Source: DATARH01 sp963847345 (GTDB lineage Bacteria; Pseudomonadota; Alphaproteobacteria; ATCC43930; CGMCC-115725). Taken from it: 64,000 nt of DNA. The position numbers were made by a program, and so were the translations under genes. Below, in pieces: positions 37,611 to 46,449 of this stretch. The stretch lies in NCBI GenBank assembly GCA_963847345.1, contig CAWJZU010000022.1:434001-498000 (forward strand). Reading direction: 5' to 3'. Numbering within the stretch: the first letter of the stretch is position 1; every line of letters starts with the position of its first letter. The notes beneath the pieces are model-generated. The model was not told where the DNA came from, searched no databases, and saw nothing but the letters and a program-made list of their open reading frames with translations.

Positions 37611-38087
37611 TTATCCCGCAGCGCCGGATTGCAGCTGGATGTAGTTCTCGATGCCGATCCGGTCGATCAGACCGAGCTGCGTCTCGATAAAATCGACATG
37701 CTCCTCCTCGCCCTCGAGGATATGCAGGAACAGGTCGCGCGTGACGAAATCACGTACCCCCTCGCAATACACGATCGCGTCACGCAGCCGACCGAGTGCC
37801 GCCTGTTCGAGGCGCAGATCGCAGTCGAGAATCTCGCGCACGTTCTCACCGATCAGGAGCTTGTCGAGATCCTGCAGATTCGGCAAGCCGTCGAGGAACA
37901 GTATTCGCTCGATCAGTTCGTCGGCATCTTTCATCTCGTCAATCGATTGCTTGTATTCGTAGTTGCCGAGCTTCGTTACGCCCCAGTTCCGCAGCATGCG
38001 AGCGTGCAGGAAATATTGATTGATTGCGGTCAGCTCGTTCTTCAGAACGGCATTGAGATGCTGGATGACGGTTGGGTCGCCCTGCAT
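37611..38087 (-). CDS. bfr: Bacterioferritin with His54 replaced by Asp
   Basis: 158 aa heme-containing iron-storage subunit that assembles into a 24-mer. Ferroxidase ligands Glu18, Glu51, Glu94, Glu127 and His130 are all present and the numbering equals E. coli Bfr, but His54 is Asp (SIDEMKDADELIERILFL). The heme ligand Met52 is kept. The N-terminus MQGDPTVIQHLNAVLKNELT is normal. bfd lies upstream on the same strand, 62 bases away, forming the usual storage and release pair. Confidence 0.94.
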   Translation of the reverse strand: MQGDPTVIQHLNAVLKNELTAINQYFLHARMLRNWGVTKLGNYEYKQSIDEMKDADELIERILFLDGLPNLQDLDKLLIGENVREILDCDLRLEQAALGRLRDAIVYCEGVRDFVTRDLFLHILEGEEEHVDFIETQLGLIDRIGIENYIQLQSGAAG

Positions 38088-38149
38088 AGCCGGCCTCCAT
38101 TGCGTCGTTATTACGACGAGGTCCTGCGACTAACGCCGACCGACTGCAA

Positions 38150-38347
38150 TCAATCCGCACCGTCAGCTTGCGCCAAGCTTGCGGCTTCATTCCCTTCGCG
38201 CAGCATTTGCCGAACGAGTGGGACGCATTTTCCGCATTGCGCCCGGCAGCCGCAAGCCTGATAGACCAACGACACCGAATTCGTCCCGCCCAGCGTATGA
38301 GGACGCAGATCGCGATCGGAAAGCCCATTACACAAGCAGACGTACAT
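38150..38347 (-). CDS. bfd: Bacterioferritin-associated ferredoxin
   Basis: 65 aa [2Fe-2S] protein that delivers electrons to Bfr heme to release stored iron. The cysteine pattern is MYVCLCNGLSDRDL and ACGCRAQCGKCVPLVRQML, with the C-x-C and later C-x2-C expected for Bfd; an extra Cys precedes the second pair. It is transcribed toward bfr. The gap 38348-38542 to the divergent gene is the probable promoter region. Confidence 0.92.
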   Translation of the reverse strand: MYVCLCNGLSDRDLRPHTLGGTNSVSLVYQACGCRAQCGKCVPLVRQMLREGNEAASLAQADGAD

Positions 38348-38542
38348 CGTGCCCCGCCACTTCTCACTTGCATAAAGATGCAGCGTTGCGAATGCTTCGC
38401 AACTGCATTTGCGACATGGCCGCCGCGCGCAAAACTCCGCGGCGAACCGCCGCAGGTCTCACCGTCCGCATCAGCCGTTCGCGCGCGGCCCGGCGCCGGT
38501 CTATGCTCCCGCCGGCAACAACCATCCATCGAGGAAACGCAC

Positions 38543-39100
38543 ATGCCCGAGACTCCGACCTTCGGACGCTATGCCGAAATCCCCTATGACCAGATGACGC
38601 CGGAGCAGCAGGACGCCTACCGCTCGCTGATCGAGACGCGCGGCCGGCTGCCCGGACCGAACAAGATCTACGTGCACAACCCGAAGCTGGCCAAGGTCAT
38701 GGGGCCGCTCGGGGCGCATTTCCGCACCGGATATTCGCTCAGCGAACGCGAGCGCGAGATCGCGGTCGTCGTCACCAACAGCAAGTTTCACTCTGCCTAC
38801 CCGACCAACGCCCATGAACGCGCCGCCAAGGCCGCCGGGCTGCCGGACGACAAGGTCGAGGCGATGCTGTCGGGCCTGCCGACGTCGTTCGACGACGAGC
38901 GCGAGCAGGTGGTCTACGAGATGGCGGTGTGCCTGACCGAGTCGCGCTGGGTGTCGAAGGGCCTCTACGACCGCGCCGTCAAGGCGCTGGATCATGTCGG
39001 CATCACCGACGTGATCTGCCTGATGGGCTTCTACAGCAGCGTCTCGATGACTCTGGCCTTCTACGACGTGCCGGCCGGCGCCGAGGGTCTGCAGCGCTAG
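38543..39100 (+). CDS. Carboxymuconolactone decarboxylase family protein
   Basis: 185 aa alpha-helical AhpD-like protein. The start ATG 38543 has GAGG eight bases upstream. Visible are YDQMTPEQQDAYRSLIETRG, LGAHFRTGYSLSEREREIAV and SAYPTNAHERAAKAAGL. The CxxC peroxidatic pair of AhpD is missing; TNAHE occupies the equivalent place. Bona fide decarboxylase activity is therefore not implied; many members of this branch are uncharacterised. Confidence 0.87.
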   Translation: MPETPTFGRYAEIPYDQMTPEQQDAYRSLIETRGRLPGPNKIYVHNPKLAKVMGPLGAHFRTGYSLSEREREIAVVVTNSKFHSAYPTNAHERAAKAAGLPDDKVEAMLSGLPTSFDDEREQVVYEMAVCLTESRWVSKGLYDRAVKALDHVGITDVICLMGFYSSVSMTLAFYDVPAGAEGLQR

Positions 39101-39169
39101 GCCCCCTCCCCCCGCCCTAACGGCGACCCCTTTCAGCCCCGGAGTCGATCCGGAAATAGCGGGTGGGCT

Positions 39170-39868
39170 GTGCCATTGAGTCCGGCTGACCGGATACGAA
39201 AATGGCCGGCCTGTATCGGGGTCGCGACCGTGCTGCTGGCGATCGGCTTCGGGTGGTATCTGCTGCCCGTCGCCGCCTGGCTGGGTGCGCTGCGGGGTGT
39301 CGTTGTCGATCTCGGATGGCTCGGCGTCGCGGTGTTCGCCGCCATCTATATCGGCGCCGTCGTCCTGCTCGCGCCGGGAGCGGTGCTAACGATCGCAGCC
39401 GGCTTCGCCTACGGGTTCTGGGGTCTGCCGATCGCGCTGCCAGCGGCGACCGCCGGCGCCTCGCTCGCCTTTCTCGTCGCCCGGCATCTCGCCCGCGACG
39501 GCGTCAAGCGAGCGATCGCAACACGGCGCAATATGGCCGCGATCGATCGGGCGATTTCCGCCGAAGGGTGGAAGATCGTGCTGTTGCTGCGCCTCAGCCC
39601 GCTCGTGCCGTTCAACCTGCAGAACTATCTGTTCGGCGTTACCGCGATACCGTTCGGGTCGTACGTCGCGGCGACCTTTGTCGGGATCGCACCGGCGACG
39701 GCGGTTTTCGTGGCGGTCGGCGCGCTCGGCGAAGCGGCGCTCGACAATCGGCCCGAGAAATGGGCCTTGCTCGGAGGCGGCCTGCTCGCAACGGTGACGG
39801 CCGTCGTTCTGGTCACGCGAAAAGCGCGGGCACTGCTGCGCGATGCCGGGGTGGAAACGCCGCCGTGA
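39170..39868 (+). CDS. TVP38/TMEM64 (VTT-domain) membrane protein
   Basis: 232 aa with a GTG start at 39170. At least five membrane segments are visible, and the VTT/SNARE-associated core holds FAAIYIGAVVLLAPGAVLTI, GFAYGFWGLPIAL and LLLRLSPLVPFNLQNYLFG. Members are thought to move phospholipids or small ions across the inner membrane; the role of bacterial ones is unsettled. It converges with the nitrilase gene. Confidence 0.9.
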   Translation: MPLSPADRIRKWPACIGVATVLLAIGFGWYLLPVAAWLGALRGVVVDLGWLGVAVFAAIYIGAVVLLAPGAVLTIAAGFAYGFWGLPIALPAATAGASLAFLVARHLARDGVKRAIATRRNMAAIDRAISAEGWKIVLLLRLSPLVPFNLQNYLFGVTAIPFGSYVAATFVGIAPATAVFVAVGALGEAALDNRPEKWALLGGGLLATVTAVVLVTRKARALLRDAGVETPP

Positions 39869-39917
39869 TGAACCCGGTGGAGCAGCTGACGCGACCGGGC
39901 GGTTATCGACCGGAACG

Positions 39918-40793
39918 CTAGTCGGCTGCCAGCGGACGCGACACCACCTCCGGCGGCGTGAAGGCGCGGTCGTGCGTCAGGGACGGTACGGTGCGTCGTG
40001 CCTCTGCGACCCGCGCCGGATCGATGCGCGCCGTGACGATCCCGGTCTCTTCGCCGCCATCGGCCAGCACTTCGCCCCACGGATCGACGATCAGCGAATG
40101 GCCGTAGCTCCGACGGCCGCCGGCGTGCTCGCCCCATTGCGCCGGCGCGAACACGAAACAGCCGTTCTCGATCGCGCGGGCGCGCAGCAGCACATGCCAG
40201 TGGGCCCTGCCGGTCGGCACCGTAAAGACGGACGGTACGCTGAGAAAATCGGCGCCGGCCTGCGCCAACGCGCGATAGAGATGCGGGAACCGCACATCAT
40301 AGCAGACGCTCATGCCGAGCCGGCCCCACGGCGTCTCGGCAACGACCGTGTGCCCGCCGGGACGATAGGCGTTGCTCTCGCGATAGCTCTCGCCGCCCGG
40401 CAGATCGATGTCGAACATGTGGATCTTGTCATAGCGCGCAACGATCGCGCCGGTGGCGTCGATCAGAAACGAGCGATTCGCGAGCCGGCCCTCTCCGGGA
40501 TCGGCCCCTCGTTCTCCAGCCGGGTCGATGACGAGCGAGCCGAGCAACAGCCATGCACCGGTCTCGCGCGCCAGCTCGCGCATCCCGGCAAGGAATGGGT
40601 CTTCCCCCTCGCGGCGAGCCTTCTCGCGGCGGCGGCTGCCGCTCTCGATCAGATTGCTGACCTCCGGCGTCATGATGAAGTCGGCCCCGGCATCACGCGC
40701 CCGCTGCGCCAGATCGCTGACCTGGCGCAGATTGGGTTTGGTGTCGGGACCAGCCGTGAATTGCAGGCAGGCGGCGGTGAACGGAACGCTCAT
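39918..40793 (-). CDS. Carbon-nitrogen hydrolase (Nit1/Nit2-type amidase)
   Basis: 291 aa. The catalytic triad Glu-Lys-Cys is visible in IMTPEVSNLI, YDKIHMFDIDLPGGE and GMSVCYDVRFPHLYRAL, with GHSLIVDPWGEVLAD near the C-terminus. Nit1/Nit2 relatives hydrolyse deaminated glutathione or alpha-ketoglutaramate. The start at 40793 overlaps the grxC stop by four bases (ATGA), so the two are translationally coupled, an arrangement seen widely in alphaproteobacteria. Confidence 0.93.
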   Translation of the reverse strand: MSVPFTAACLQFTAGPDTKPNLRQVSDLAQRARDAGADFIMTPEVSNLIESGSRRREKARREGEDPFLAGMRELARETGAWLLLGSLVIDPAGERGADPGEGRLANRSFLIDATGAIVARYDKIHMFDIDLPGGESYRESNAYRPGGHTVVAETPWGRLGMSVCYDVRFPHLYRALAQAGADFLSVPSVFTVPTGRAHWHVLLRARAIENGCFVFAPAQWGEHAGGRRSYGHSLIVDPWGEVLADGGEETGIVTARIDPARVAEARRTVPSLTHDRAFTPPEVVSRPLAAD

Positions 40794-41053
40794 GCGCCAA
40801 TCCCCAGCTTCGGATCGAGGTTGCCGGCGCGGTCGAGCGCGACCAACTCGTCGGAGCCGCCGATATGCTCGCCGTCGATGAAAATCTGCGGCACCGTGGA
40901 GCGCCCGCCGGCCCGCCGGATCATCTCGTCGCGCCGTGCTGGCTCCTCGATGATGTCGATCTCGGTGTAGTCGACCCCCTTTCGCTCCAGCAGCGCGCGG
41001 GCGCGGGCGCAATAGGGGCAGAACAGCGTCGTATAGATCTCGACCTCAGGCAT
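40790..41053 (-). CDS. grxC: Glutaredoxin 3
   Basis: 87 aa GSH-dependent thiol oxidoreductase. The active site is TTLFCPYCARARALLERKG; the TVP loop (GRSTVPQIFIDGEHIGGSDEL) and GG binding site are intact. The start is at 41053. It is downstream of comF by about 410 bases, a gap containing the second copy of the dispersed repeat, and upstream of the nitrilase gene. Confidence 0.95.
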   Translation of the reverse strand: MPEVEIYTTLFCPYCARARALLERKGVDYTEIDIIEEPARRDEMIRRAGGRSTVPQIFIDGEHIGGSDELVALDRAGNLDPKLGIGA

Positions 41054-41144
41054 CGCTCGCTCCGCGTCGATTGTCGGGCTTTTTCGCTGCTGAGATATGG
41101 CGCATTGCGCGCGGTTCGGCAAACCGCCGCGACTGCGGGTTCCG

Positions 41145-41385
41145 CGTCGGTTTGAATTCCGGGCGCGAGCGCCAGCTCCCGATTCATCGCGGGTAGCGGT
41201 TTGCTGTTTTCTGCAGGAAATGTACAGCCAACGCACGCGCGACCCCTTGCTCCGCGCGGGTTTCCTCGCCGGTGAAGGGTGAATTCTGCAGCAAAAGAAC
41301 AGCAACGTCTCGCCCCGCCATCGCTCCGACCCACGGCACCGGTTATTTGATGCACCCGCAATGTGGCGGATTTCGCGTGGTCACC
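41145..41385 (+). repeat. Dispersed repeat of about 230 bp, copy 2
   Basis: This matches the reverse complement of 29432-29665 over its whole length with scattered substitutions and small gaps. It lies in the gap between comF and grxC (41054-41462), where no gene is seen. The inner blocks CGGTTTGCTGTTTTCTGCAG and TTCTGCAGCAAAAGAACAGC form imperfect inverted repeats. A mobile, non-autonomous origin is an inference. Confidence 0.8.
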
Positions 41386-41462
41386 GGGTTGATGGCGGTG
41401 GTGTGCCCTGATTTTGGTCGGGTCAACGCCCTGCAAATGCAAACCGAAGCGGCACCGAGCGG

Positions 41463-42215
41463 TCAGTTCCCGGCGCGCACGGCGCGGGCCAGGGTCAAGA
41501 CGCCGATCCAGCCTGCTCCGGCCCGGCGCAGCACGCGGGCGCACTCCTCGGCAGTAGCGCCGGTGGTCATTACATCGTCGATGACAACGAGCCGCGTGCC
41601 GGCGACACTGCGTCCATTGCGCAGCGCGAAGGCGCCGCGCACGTTGCGCGCGCGCGCCAGCGGCCCGAGACGGCCTTGTGACGGGGTGCGGCGGCGGCGC
41701 AAGAGCCAATCCGGCGCGACCGGCGGCCCGCCGGCGGCATGGATCGTATGCGCCAGCAGCGCGGCCTGGTTGTAGCGGCGCGCAGCCAGCCTGGTCCAAT
41801 GCAACGGCACCGGCACGAGCAGATCGGCGCCGTCGAGGATCTCGCGGCCGGCGCGATGCATCCATCGTCCGAGCGAGCGTGCCAGATGGGTCCTGTCGCC
41901 ATGCTTCAGCGACAGCACGAGCGCGCGGCTGTGCTTGTCATAGCGCATCACGGCTCGCGCCCTGTCGAACTGCGGCTTGTGGCCGACGCAGGCACCACAG
42001 ACTGCCCCCTCCCCCATCGGATGCGCGAACGGCAGACCGCACACGGCGCACCACGGCGCCGCAAAAAACGTCATCGCGTTCCAGCAGGTCGCGCACAGCG
42101 CATCCGGCTCATCGACGGTGACGCTGCATACCAGGCAACGCGGCGGCAGCACGCCGTCGACAACGGTTCGGCCAATCCGCCGCAAATGCGCCGGCAGGGT
42201 TGCCGCGAGCTGCAT
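41463..42215 (-). CDS. comF: ComF family phosphoribosyltransferase-like protein
   Basis: 250 aa. Four N-terminal CxxC pairs (PRCLVCSV, CATCWNAM, CAVCGLPF, CGACVGH) form zinc ribbons. The phosphoribosyltransferase part has RRYNQAALLAHTIH, QGRLGPLARARNVRGAF and the PRPP loop VVIDDVMTTGATAEECARVL. ComF proteins are required for DNA uptake in naturally competent bacteria, but their biochemical role is open. It is divergent from the methyltransferase gene at 42310. Confidence 0.92.
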   Translation of the reverse strand: MQLAATLPAHLRRIGRTVVDGVLPPRCLVCSVTVDEPDALCATCWNAMTFFAAPWCAVCGLPFAHPMGEGAVCGACVGHKPQFDRARAVMRYDKHSRALVLSLKHGDRTHLARSLGRWMHRAGREILDGADLLVPVPLHWTRLAARRYNQAALLAHTIHAAGGPPVAPDWLLRRRRTPSQGRLGPLARARNVRGAFALRNGRSVAGTRLVVIDDVMTTGATAEECARVLRRAGAGWIGVLTLARAVRAGN

Positions 42216-42309
42216 CGCCTCCCACTATCCAGGACATTCCTTTACATCATCCAGCGGGGCGGTCGCGCGTCAACCTCCGCGTGTTCCCCGGAGGCCCAAA
42301 GCGCTCGAT

Positions 42310-43215
42310 ATGGCATCTTCGGAGCTGTCACCAATTGCGCCCGTGGCCACGTTATTCGATCGGCGCGCCTGGCGAGCCCACCGCAACCGCGCGGCAACGG
42401 GCGCAGTCGATTTCCTGCACGACGAAATCGCCGAGCGGCTGCTCGACCGGCTTGACCTGGTCAACCGGGAATTTCCCCATGTGCTCGATCTTGGCGCACG
42501 GGACGGCACCCTCGCCAAGCGGCTCGCGGCCCGGCCGGGGACGGAACGCGTGGTGATAGCCGAGCCGGCGACCCGGTTTCTGGCTTTGGCGAACGGCGAG
42601 CGCATCGCGGCCGACCCCGAGCTGACGCCGTTTCGCGACTCCAGCTTCGATCTCGTCGTCAGCAATCTGGTCCTGCACTGGACCGCCGACCTGCCCGGCG
42701 CGCTGGTTCAGCTGCGCCGCGTGCTGCGACCCGACGGGCTGCTGCAGGCAGCACTGCTCGGCGGACAGACGCTGGTCGAATTGCGCACTGCGCTGTTCGA
42801 AGCCGAGCTGGAACAGGAGGGCGGGGTCAGCCCGCGCGTGTCGCCGGCGATCGAGCTCGGCGACGCGGCGGCGCTGTTGCAGCGGGCCGGCTTTACGCTG
42901 CCGGTCGCCGACAGCGAGACGATTACGGTGACCTACCCCGATCCCTTGGCGCTGATGCGCGATCTGCGCGGCATGGGCGAAACGAACGCGCTGTCCCAAC
43001 GCCGCCGCCGGTTTATGCGCCGCGCGACATTGGCCCGCGCCGCGCTGATATACGCGGAGCGCTTCGCCGAATCCGGAGGGCATATTCCGGCGACGTTCGA
43101 GGTGCTGTTCCTGTGCGGCTGGGCGCCGCATCCGAGCCAACCGAAACCGCTGCCGCGCGGAAGCGCCACGGCCCGGCTCGCCGACGCGCTGAAGCCGAAA
43201 GAGGTGAAGCCCTGA
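42310..43215 (+). CDS. SAM-dependent methyltransferase, NDUFAF5/BioC-like
   Basis: 301 aa from ATG 42310. The opening ATLFDRRAWRAHRNRAA resembles NDUFAF5, which hydroxylates a complex I arginine in mitochondria despite its methyltransferase fold. The SAM-binding region is HVLDLGARDGTLAKRLAARP; LVVSNLVLHWTADLPGALVQ follows. The motif I glycines are only partly kept (DLGARDG). Its divergent placement beside comF matches other alphaproteobacterial genomes. Confidence 0.88.
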   Translation: MASSELSPIAPVATLFDRRAWRAHRNRAATGAVDFLHDEIAERLLDRLDLVNREFPHVLDLGARDGTLAKRLAARPGTERVVIAEPATRFLALANGERIAADPELTPFRDSSFDLVVSNLVLHWTADLPGALVQLRRVLRPDGLLQAALLGGQTLVELRTALFEAELEQEGGVSPRVSPAIELGDAAALLQRAGFTLPVADSETITVTYPDPLALMRDLRGMGETNALSQRRRRFMRRATLARAALIYAERFAESGGHIPATFEVLFLCGWAPHPSQPKPLPRGSATARLADALKPKEVKP

Positions 43216-43245
43216 CCCTCTCCCACAATGGGGAGCGGGTTCTGT

Positions 43246-43578
43246 TCAACCCTTCGCTTTTGGACCTTCGAGAAGGGCGGCGCCGCGACTTTCGATCTGG
43301 CCGATGATCCGTTTCGCCGCCAAATGCAGCAGCGCGGGCAGCCCGAGTTCGACCCTGACGAATTCCTCGTACACCTCGATGCGTCCGGTGATCGTCTGCA
43401 TCAGCGCGGAGACGCGGAAGCTGAGCGTGTACTCGTCCCAGCTGTGATCGAGCGAGCGGACATATGCACCAAGCTCGGCGCCGATTTTCGATAGCCCATT
43501 CTCGATGCGCCGCTTCGCCTCGTCACGTCCGAGACGGTGAGAAATCGTGACGGTGATCGGTTCGTTCGGGGTCATCAT
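43246..43578 (-). CDS. Polyhydroxyalkanoic acid system family protein
   Basis: 110 aa, the PHA-granule-region family. ITVTISHRLGRDEAKRRIEN, a helix-strand core (DHSWDEYTLSFRVSALMQTI, GRIEVYEEFVRVELGLPALL) and a helical end give the family profile. The role is not established biochemically; the name comes from its occurrence near PHA genes. No PHA synthase is in the window. Confidence 0.8.
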   Translation of the reverse strand: MMTPNEPITVTISHRLGRDEAKRRIENGLSKIGAELGAYVRSLDHSWDEYTLSFRVSALMQTITGRIEVYEEFVRVELGLPALLHLAAKRIIGQIESRGAALLEGPKAKG

Positions 43579-43697
43579 GTCGGGATCAACGCTTGTCGGA
43601 GGCGCTCCGCACCGCTTTGATGGCGCGCGGCCGCGACATGGAAGCGATTCATGCGGCGCACGGCAAGAGTGATGCGCAAAGGGGACGCGAGGACAGG

Positions 43698-43916
43698 ATG
43701 GCCGATCTGCGGGTGCGGAGCGAAATTGCCGGTTCTGTGTGGAAGATCGAGGTCACGATCGGCGACAGCGTCGTCGAGGACGACCCGCTCGTCATCCTCG
43801 AATCGATGAAGATGGAAATCCCGCTGCTGGCGCCGCGCTCGGGGGTCGTCAAGGAGATCCTCGTCGTCGAAGGCGAGCCGATCGCCGAGGGCGACGTCGC
43901 CGTGATCCTCGGATGA
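43698..43916 (+). CDS. Biotin/lipoyl-attachment carrier protein
   Basis: 72 aa single-domain carrier. The biotinylation motif is ILESMKMEIPLLAP, with Lys the expected attachment site; the two hammerhead halves are RVRSEIAGSVWKIEVTIGD and VVKEILVVEGEPIAEGD. The start at 43698 (MADLRVRSEI) is preceded by GAGGAC. Biotin carboxylase and carboxyltransferase partners are not adjacent. Small free-standing proteins like this serve as accessory biotin carriers. Confidence 0.88.
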   Translation: MADLRVRSEIAGSVWKIEVTIGDSVVEDDPLVILESMKMEIPLLAPRSGVVKEILVVEGEPIAEGDVAVILG

Positions 43917-43956
43917 CCGAAGCGGTGTGCGTCAAGGATCGAGGCCAAGGCAGCCA

Positions 43957-44862
43957 ATGACCGGGCCGCTGCGGGTCGGCGCGACGATCGAGGGGGAAGA
44001 CGCGGCGCTCGCGGTCGCGGCGGCGCTCGACGATTTGTGTTCGGCGGTCAGCGCGTTTGAGGCACGCGAGCCCGCTTCCGGGGTGCCGGCGCTGTGGCGG
44101 GTCGAGGCGTATCCCGCCGCGCCGGTGCTTGATGCCGGGCTGGAGATCCGGCTGGCGCTGCTCGCCGCCGGAGCGGGCGGGCGGCTGATCCAGATCGCCG
44201 AAGAACGGCTGAGCGAACGCGACTGGCTGGCGGAGAACCGACGGGCTTTCCCGCCGCTGCGCATCGGGCGGTTTTTCGTGCACGGCTCGCATTGGAGCGG
44301 AGCGGCGCCGCCGGGCACGATCCCGCTCGAAATCGACGCGGCGACCGCCTTTGGCACCGGCGAGCATCCGTCGACGTGCGGCGTTCTGCTGGCGCTCGAC
44401 CGGCTGGCGCGCCGCCGCCGCTTCCGCCGGCCACTCGATATCGGCACCGGCAGCGGCGTGCTGGCGATCGCCGCCGCGAAAATTCTGCACCGCGCCGTGC
44501 TGGCGAGCGACATCGATTGCGCCGCGGCGCGTGTCGCCGCGCACCACGTCGGGCGCAACGGTCTGCGCGGCCGCGTGCGCGTTGTCTGCGCGCCCGGGTA
44601 TCGCGCCCGCGCCGTGCGGCGCGCGAAATACGACCTGATTCTCGCCAATATTCTGGCGCGGCCGCTGAGCCTGATGGCGCGCGATCTGTCGGGTGCGCTC
44701 GCGCCGGGCGGCATCGCCATTCTCGCCGGGCTGCTGCGCCGGCAGGAGCCGATGGTGCTCGCGGCGCATCGAATGCAGCGGCTTGCGATGGCGGGCCGGC
44801 TCGCGATCGACGGCTGGTCGACGCTGATCCTGCGGCGCGGCCGCTCGTTGGGCGCTTTGTAG
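43957..44862 (+). CDS. prmA: Ribosomal protein L11 methyltransferase
   Basis: 301 aa from ATG 43957. The PrmA pattern is ATAFGTGEHPSTCGVLLALD (target-binding and catalytic loop), PLDIGTGSGVLAIAAAKIL (SAM site) and YDLILANILARPLSLMARDL. An N-terminal substrate-binding domain is present. It methylates lysines and the N-terminus of ribosomal protein L11. It converges with the kinase-like gene. Confidence 0.94.
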   Translation: MTGPLRVGATIEGEDAALAVAAALDDLCSAVSAFEAREPASGVPALWRVEAYPAAPVLDAGLEIRLALLAAGAGGRLIQIAEERLSERDWLAENRRAFPPLRIGRFFVHGSHWSGAAPPGTIPLEIDAATAFGTGEHPSTCGVLLALDRLARRRRFRRPLDIGTGSGVLAIAAAKILHRAVLASDIDCAAARVAAHHVGRNGLRGRVRVVCAPGYRARAVRRAKYDLILANILARPLSLMARDLSGALAPGGIAILAGLLRRQEPMVLAAHRMQRLAMAGRLAIDGWSTLILRRGRSLGAL

Positions 44863-44876
44863 GCGCCCGCCGGGAA

Positions 44877-46424
44877 TCAGCCGAACAAGGCAAGGCGGGC
44901 GGCGGCGAGCGTCGAATCGGGGTCGGCCCCGGCGTCGATACGGCGCCAGTCCAGCAAGCCGGGATCGTGCGCCAATTGTTGCCCGACAATTGCCGGCGAC
45001 GCATCGGAGGCATCGCCGCTGCGCGCACCGACACGCGCCATGAGCCTGTCGGGTGGCGCTTCGAGCCACAATCCGGTGAACGGCACATCCGCCTCGGCCG
45101 CGACCGCGGCAAAGGCATGTCGTTCGTCTTCCCGCAGCGCGACGGCGTCGATCACCGCTGCGTAACCGGCGCGCAGGGCCGCGGCGGCACCGGCGCGGAG
45201 ATCCCGATACACTTGCTCGGTGATATCGGACGCATAGGCCTCGGGCGGCAGCCTTGTCTCGGGATCCGTGCCGAACAGCAGCTTGCGCGTGACGTCGCTG
45301 CGCAGACAACGGGCCCCGGGTGGTCGCCCGAGTTCCGGCGCGAGTCCGGCGGCCAGCGTCGATTTTCCGGTGCCGCTCAACCCACCGATCGCGACCAGCT
45401 GCGGCGGGGTTCGCTTCAATGCGGCCTCGGCCCCGTCGAGATAGGCGCGGGCTTCGGAGAAGGCGGCGGCTCGGTCCTCGCCACCCCAGCCGCGCTCGGC
45501 CCTGGTCGCCGTGACATGCGCACGGATCAGCGCCCGCAGCGCGAGGAACAGCGGCATCGCGGCGAGGCCGTCATCCTCGCCGGTCAGGTCCAGGTACCGG
45601 TTCAGCACGAGATTGGCGAAATCGCGATGCCCGCGATGATCCAGGTCCATCAACAGGAAGGCGAGATCGTACAGCACGTCGATGCTGGCGATGTCCGGGG
45701 AAAACTCGATGCAATCGAACAGCAGCGGCTTCCCGTCCACGACGCAAATGTTGCCCAGATGCAAATCGCCGTGACAAAGACGCACCTTACCGGCATCGCG
45801 CCTCGAATCGAGCAGTGCGCCGGCGCGCGACAATTCGCGACCGAGCGCGGTTTCGATGCGATCGATCTGTCCCGGATCGAACCCCGCCGCCCGCGACCCG
45901 CGAAGCGTTCCGATGTTGGTCTCGACCAGCCCTGCCATGATTGCGGACCCGCCACGATCGAGGCGCTTTTCGGCCTTCCCGTGAAATTCGGCGATATGCC
46001 TGGTCAGGGTATAAAGAAGCGGCGGCGACAGCGTGCCGCGCCGGGCCAGGTTGTCGAGCAGATCGCGCTGCTCGAACCGCCGCATGACGACAACGTAATC
46101 GACGACTGCGTCATCGGCGCGCCCTTCCCTCCCCCATCGCAGGCGACCCTCTTTGGTGCGGCTGATCGCCCGCACTTCGAGATAGAGCGACGGCGCGGTG
46201 CGGCGGTTGAGCTTGAGTTCCGCGGTACAGGCGGCGAGCCGAAGCGTTAGCGTCGAAAAGTCGAGATAGGCGTATTTGACCGCGCGCTTCAGCTTGTAGG
46301 CGTAAGCGCCGACGAGAAACACGAGCGAGGCGTGCGTCTCGAAGACCTGCACGGGCGCGACCCCGCGCGGATACGATTCAGGGTCGCGCAGAAACGCCAC
46401 AACCTCCCGCTGCTCGTCCTCCAT
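44877..46424 (-). CDS. Fused aminoglycoside-phosphotransferase-like kinase and AAA/P-loop protein
   Basis: 515 aa. Residues about 20-330 resemble the APH/choline-kinase fold (YAYKLKRAVKYAYLDFSTL, LCHGDLHLGNICVVDGKPLL with the catalytic Asp, FDCIEFSPDIASIDVLYDLA). From about 340, a P-loop kinase follows (AIGGLSGTGKSTLAAGLAPE, RSDVTRKLLFG). This two-kinase fusion is a widespread bacterial family of unknown substrate. No neighbour indicates its pathway. Confidence 0.88.
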   Translation of the reverse strand: MEDEQREVVAFLRDPESYPRGVAPVQVFETHASLVFLVGAYAYKLKRAVKYAYLDFSTLTLRLAACTAELKLNRRTAPSLYLEVRAISRTKEGRLRWGREGRADDAVVDYVVVMRRFEQRDLLDNLARRGTLSPPLLYTLTRHIAEFHGKAEKRLDRGGSAIMAGLVETNIGTLRGSRAAGFDPGQIDRIETALGRELSRAGALLDSRRDAGKVRLCHGDLHLGNICVVDGKPLLFDCIEFSPDIASIDVLYDLAFLLMDLDHRGHRDFANLVLNRYLDLTGEDDGLAAMPLFLALRALIRAHVTATRAERGWGGEDRAAAFSEARAYLDGAEAALKRTPPQLVAIGGLSGTGKSTLAAGLAPELGRPPGARCLRSDVTRKLLFGTDPETRLPPEAYASDITEQVYRDLRAGAAAALRAGYAAVIDAVALREDERHAFAAVAAEADVPFTGLWLEAPPDRLMARVGARSGDASDASPAIVGQQLAHDPGLLDWRRIDAGADPDSTLAAARLALFG

Positions 46425-46449
46425 CCGGCACCTCGCGGCGACATCCCGT

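Noticed and set aside
39170..41053. TVP38, nitrilase and grxC considered as a redox defence cluster
   Set aside because: They are on opposite strands, and the nitrilase-grxC-comF order is an ordinary alphaproteobacterial housekeeping arrangement.
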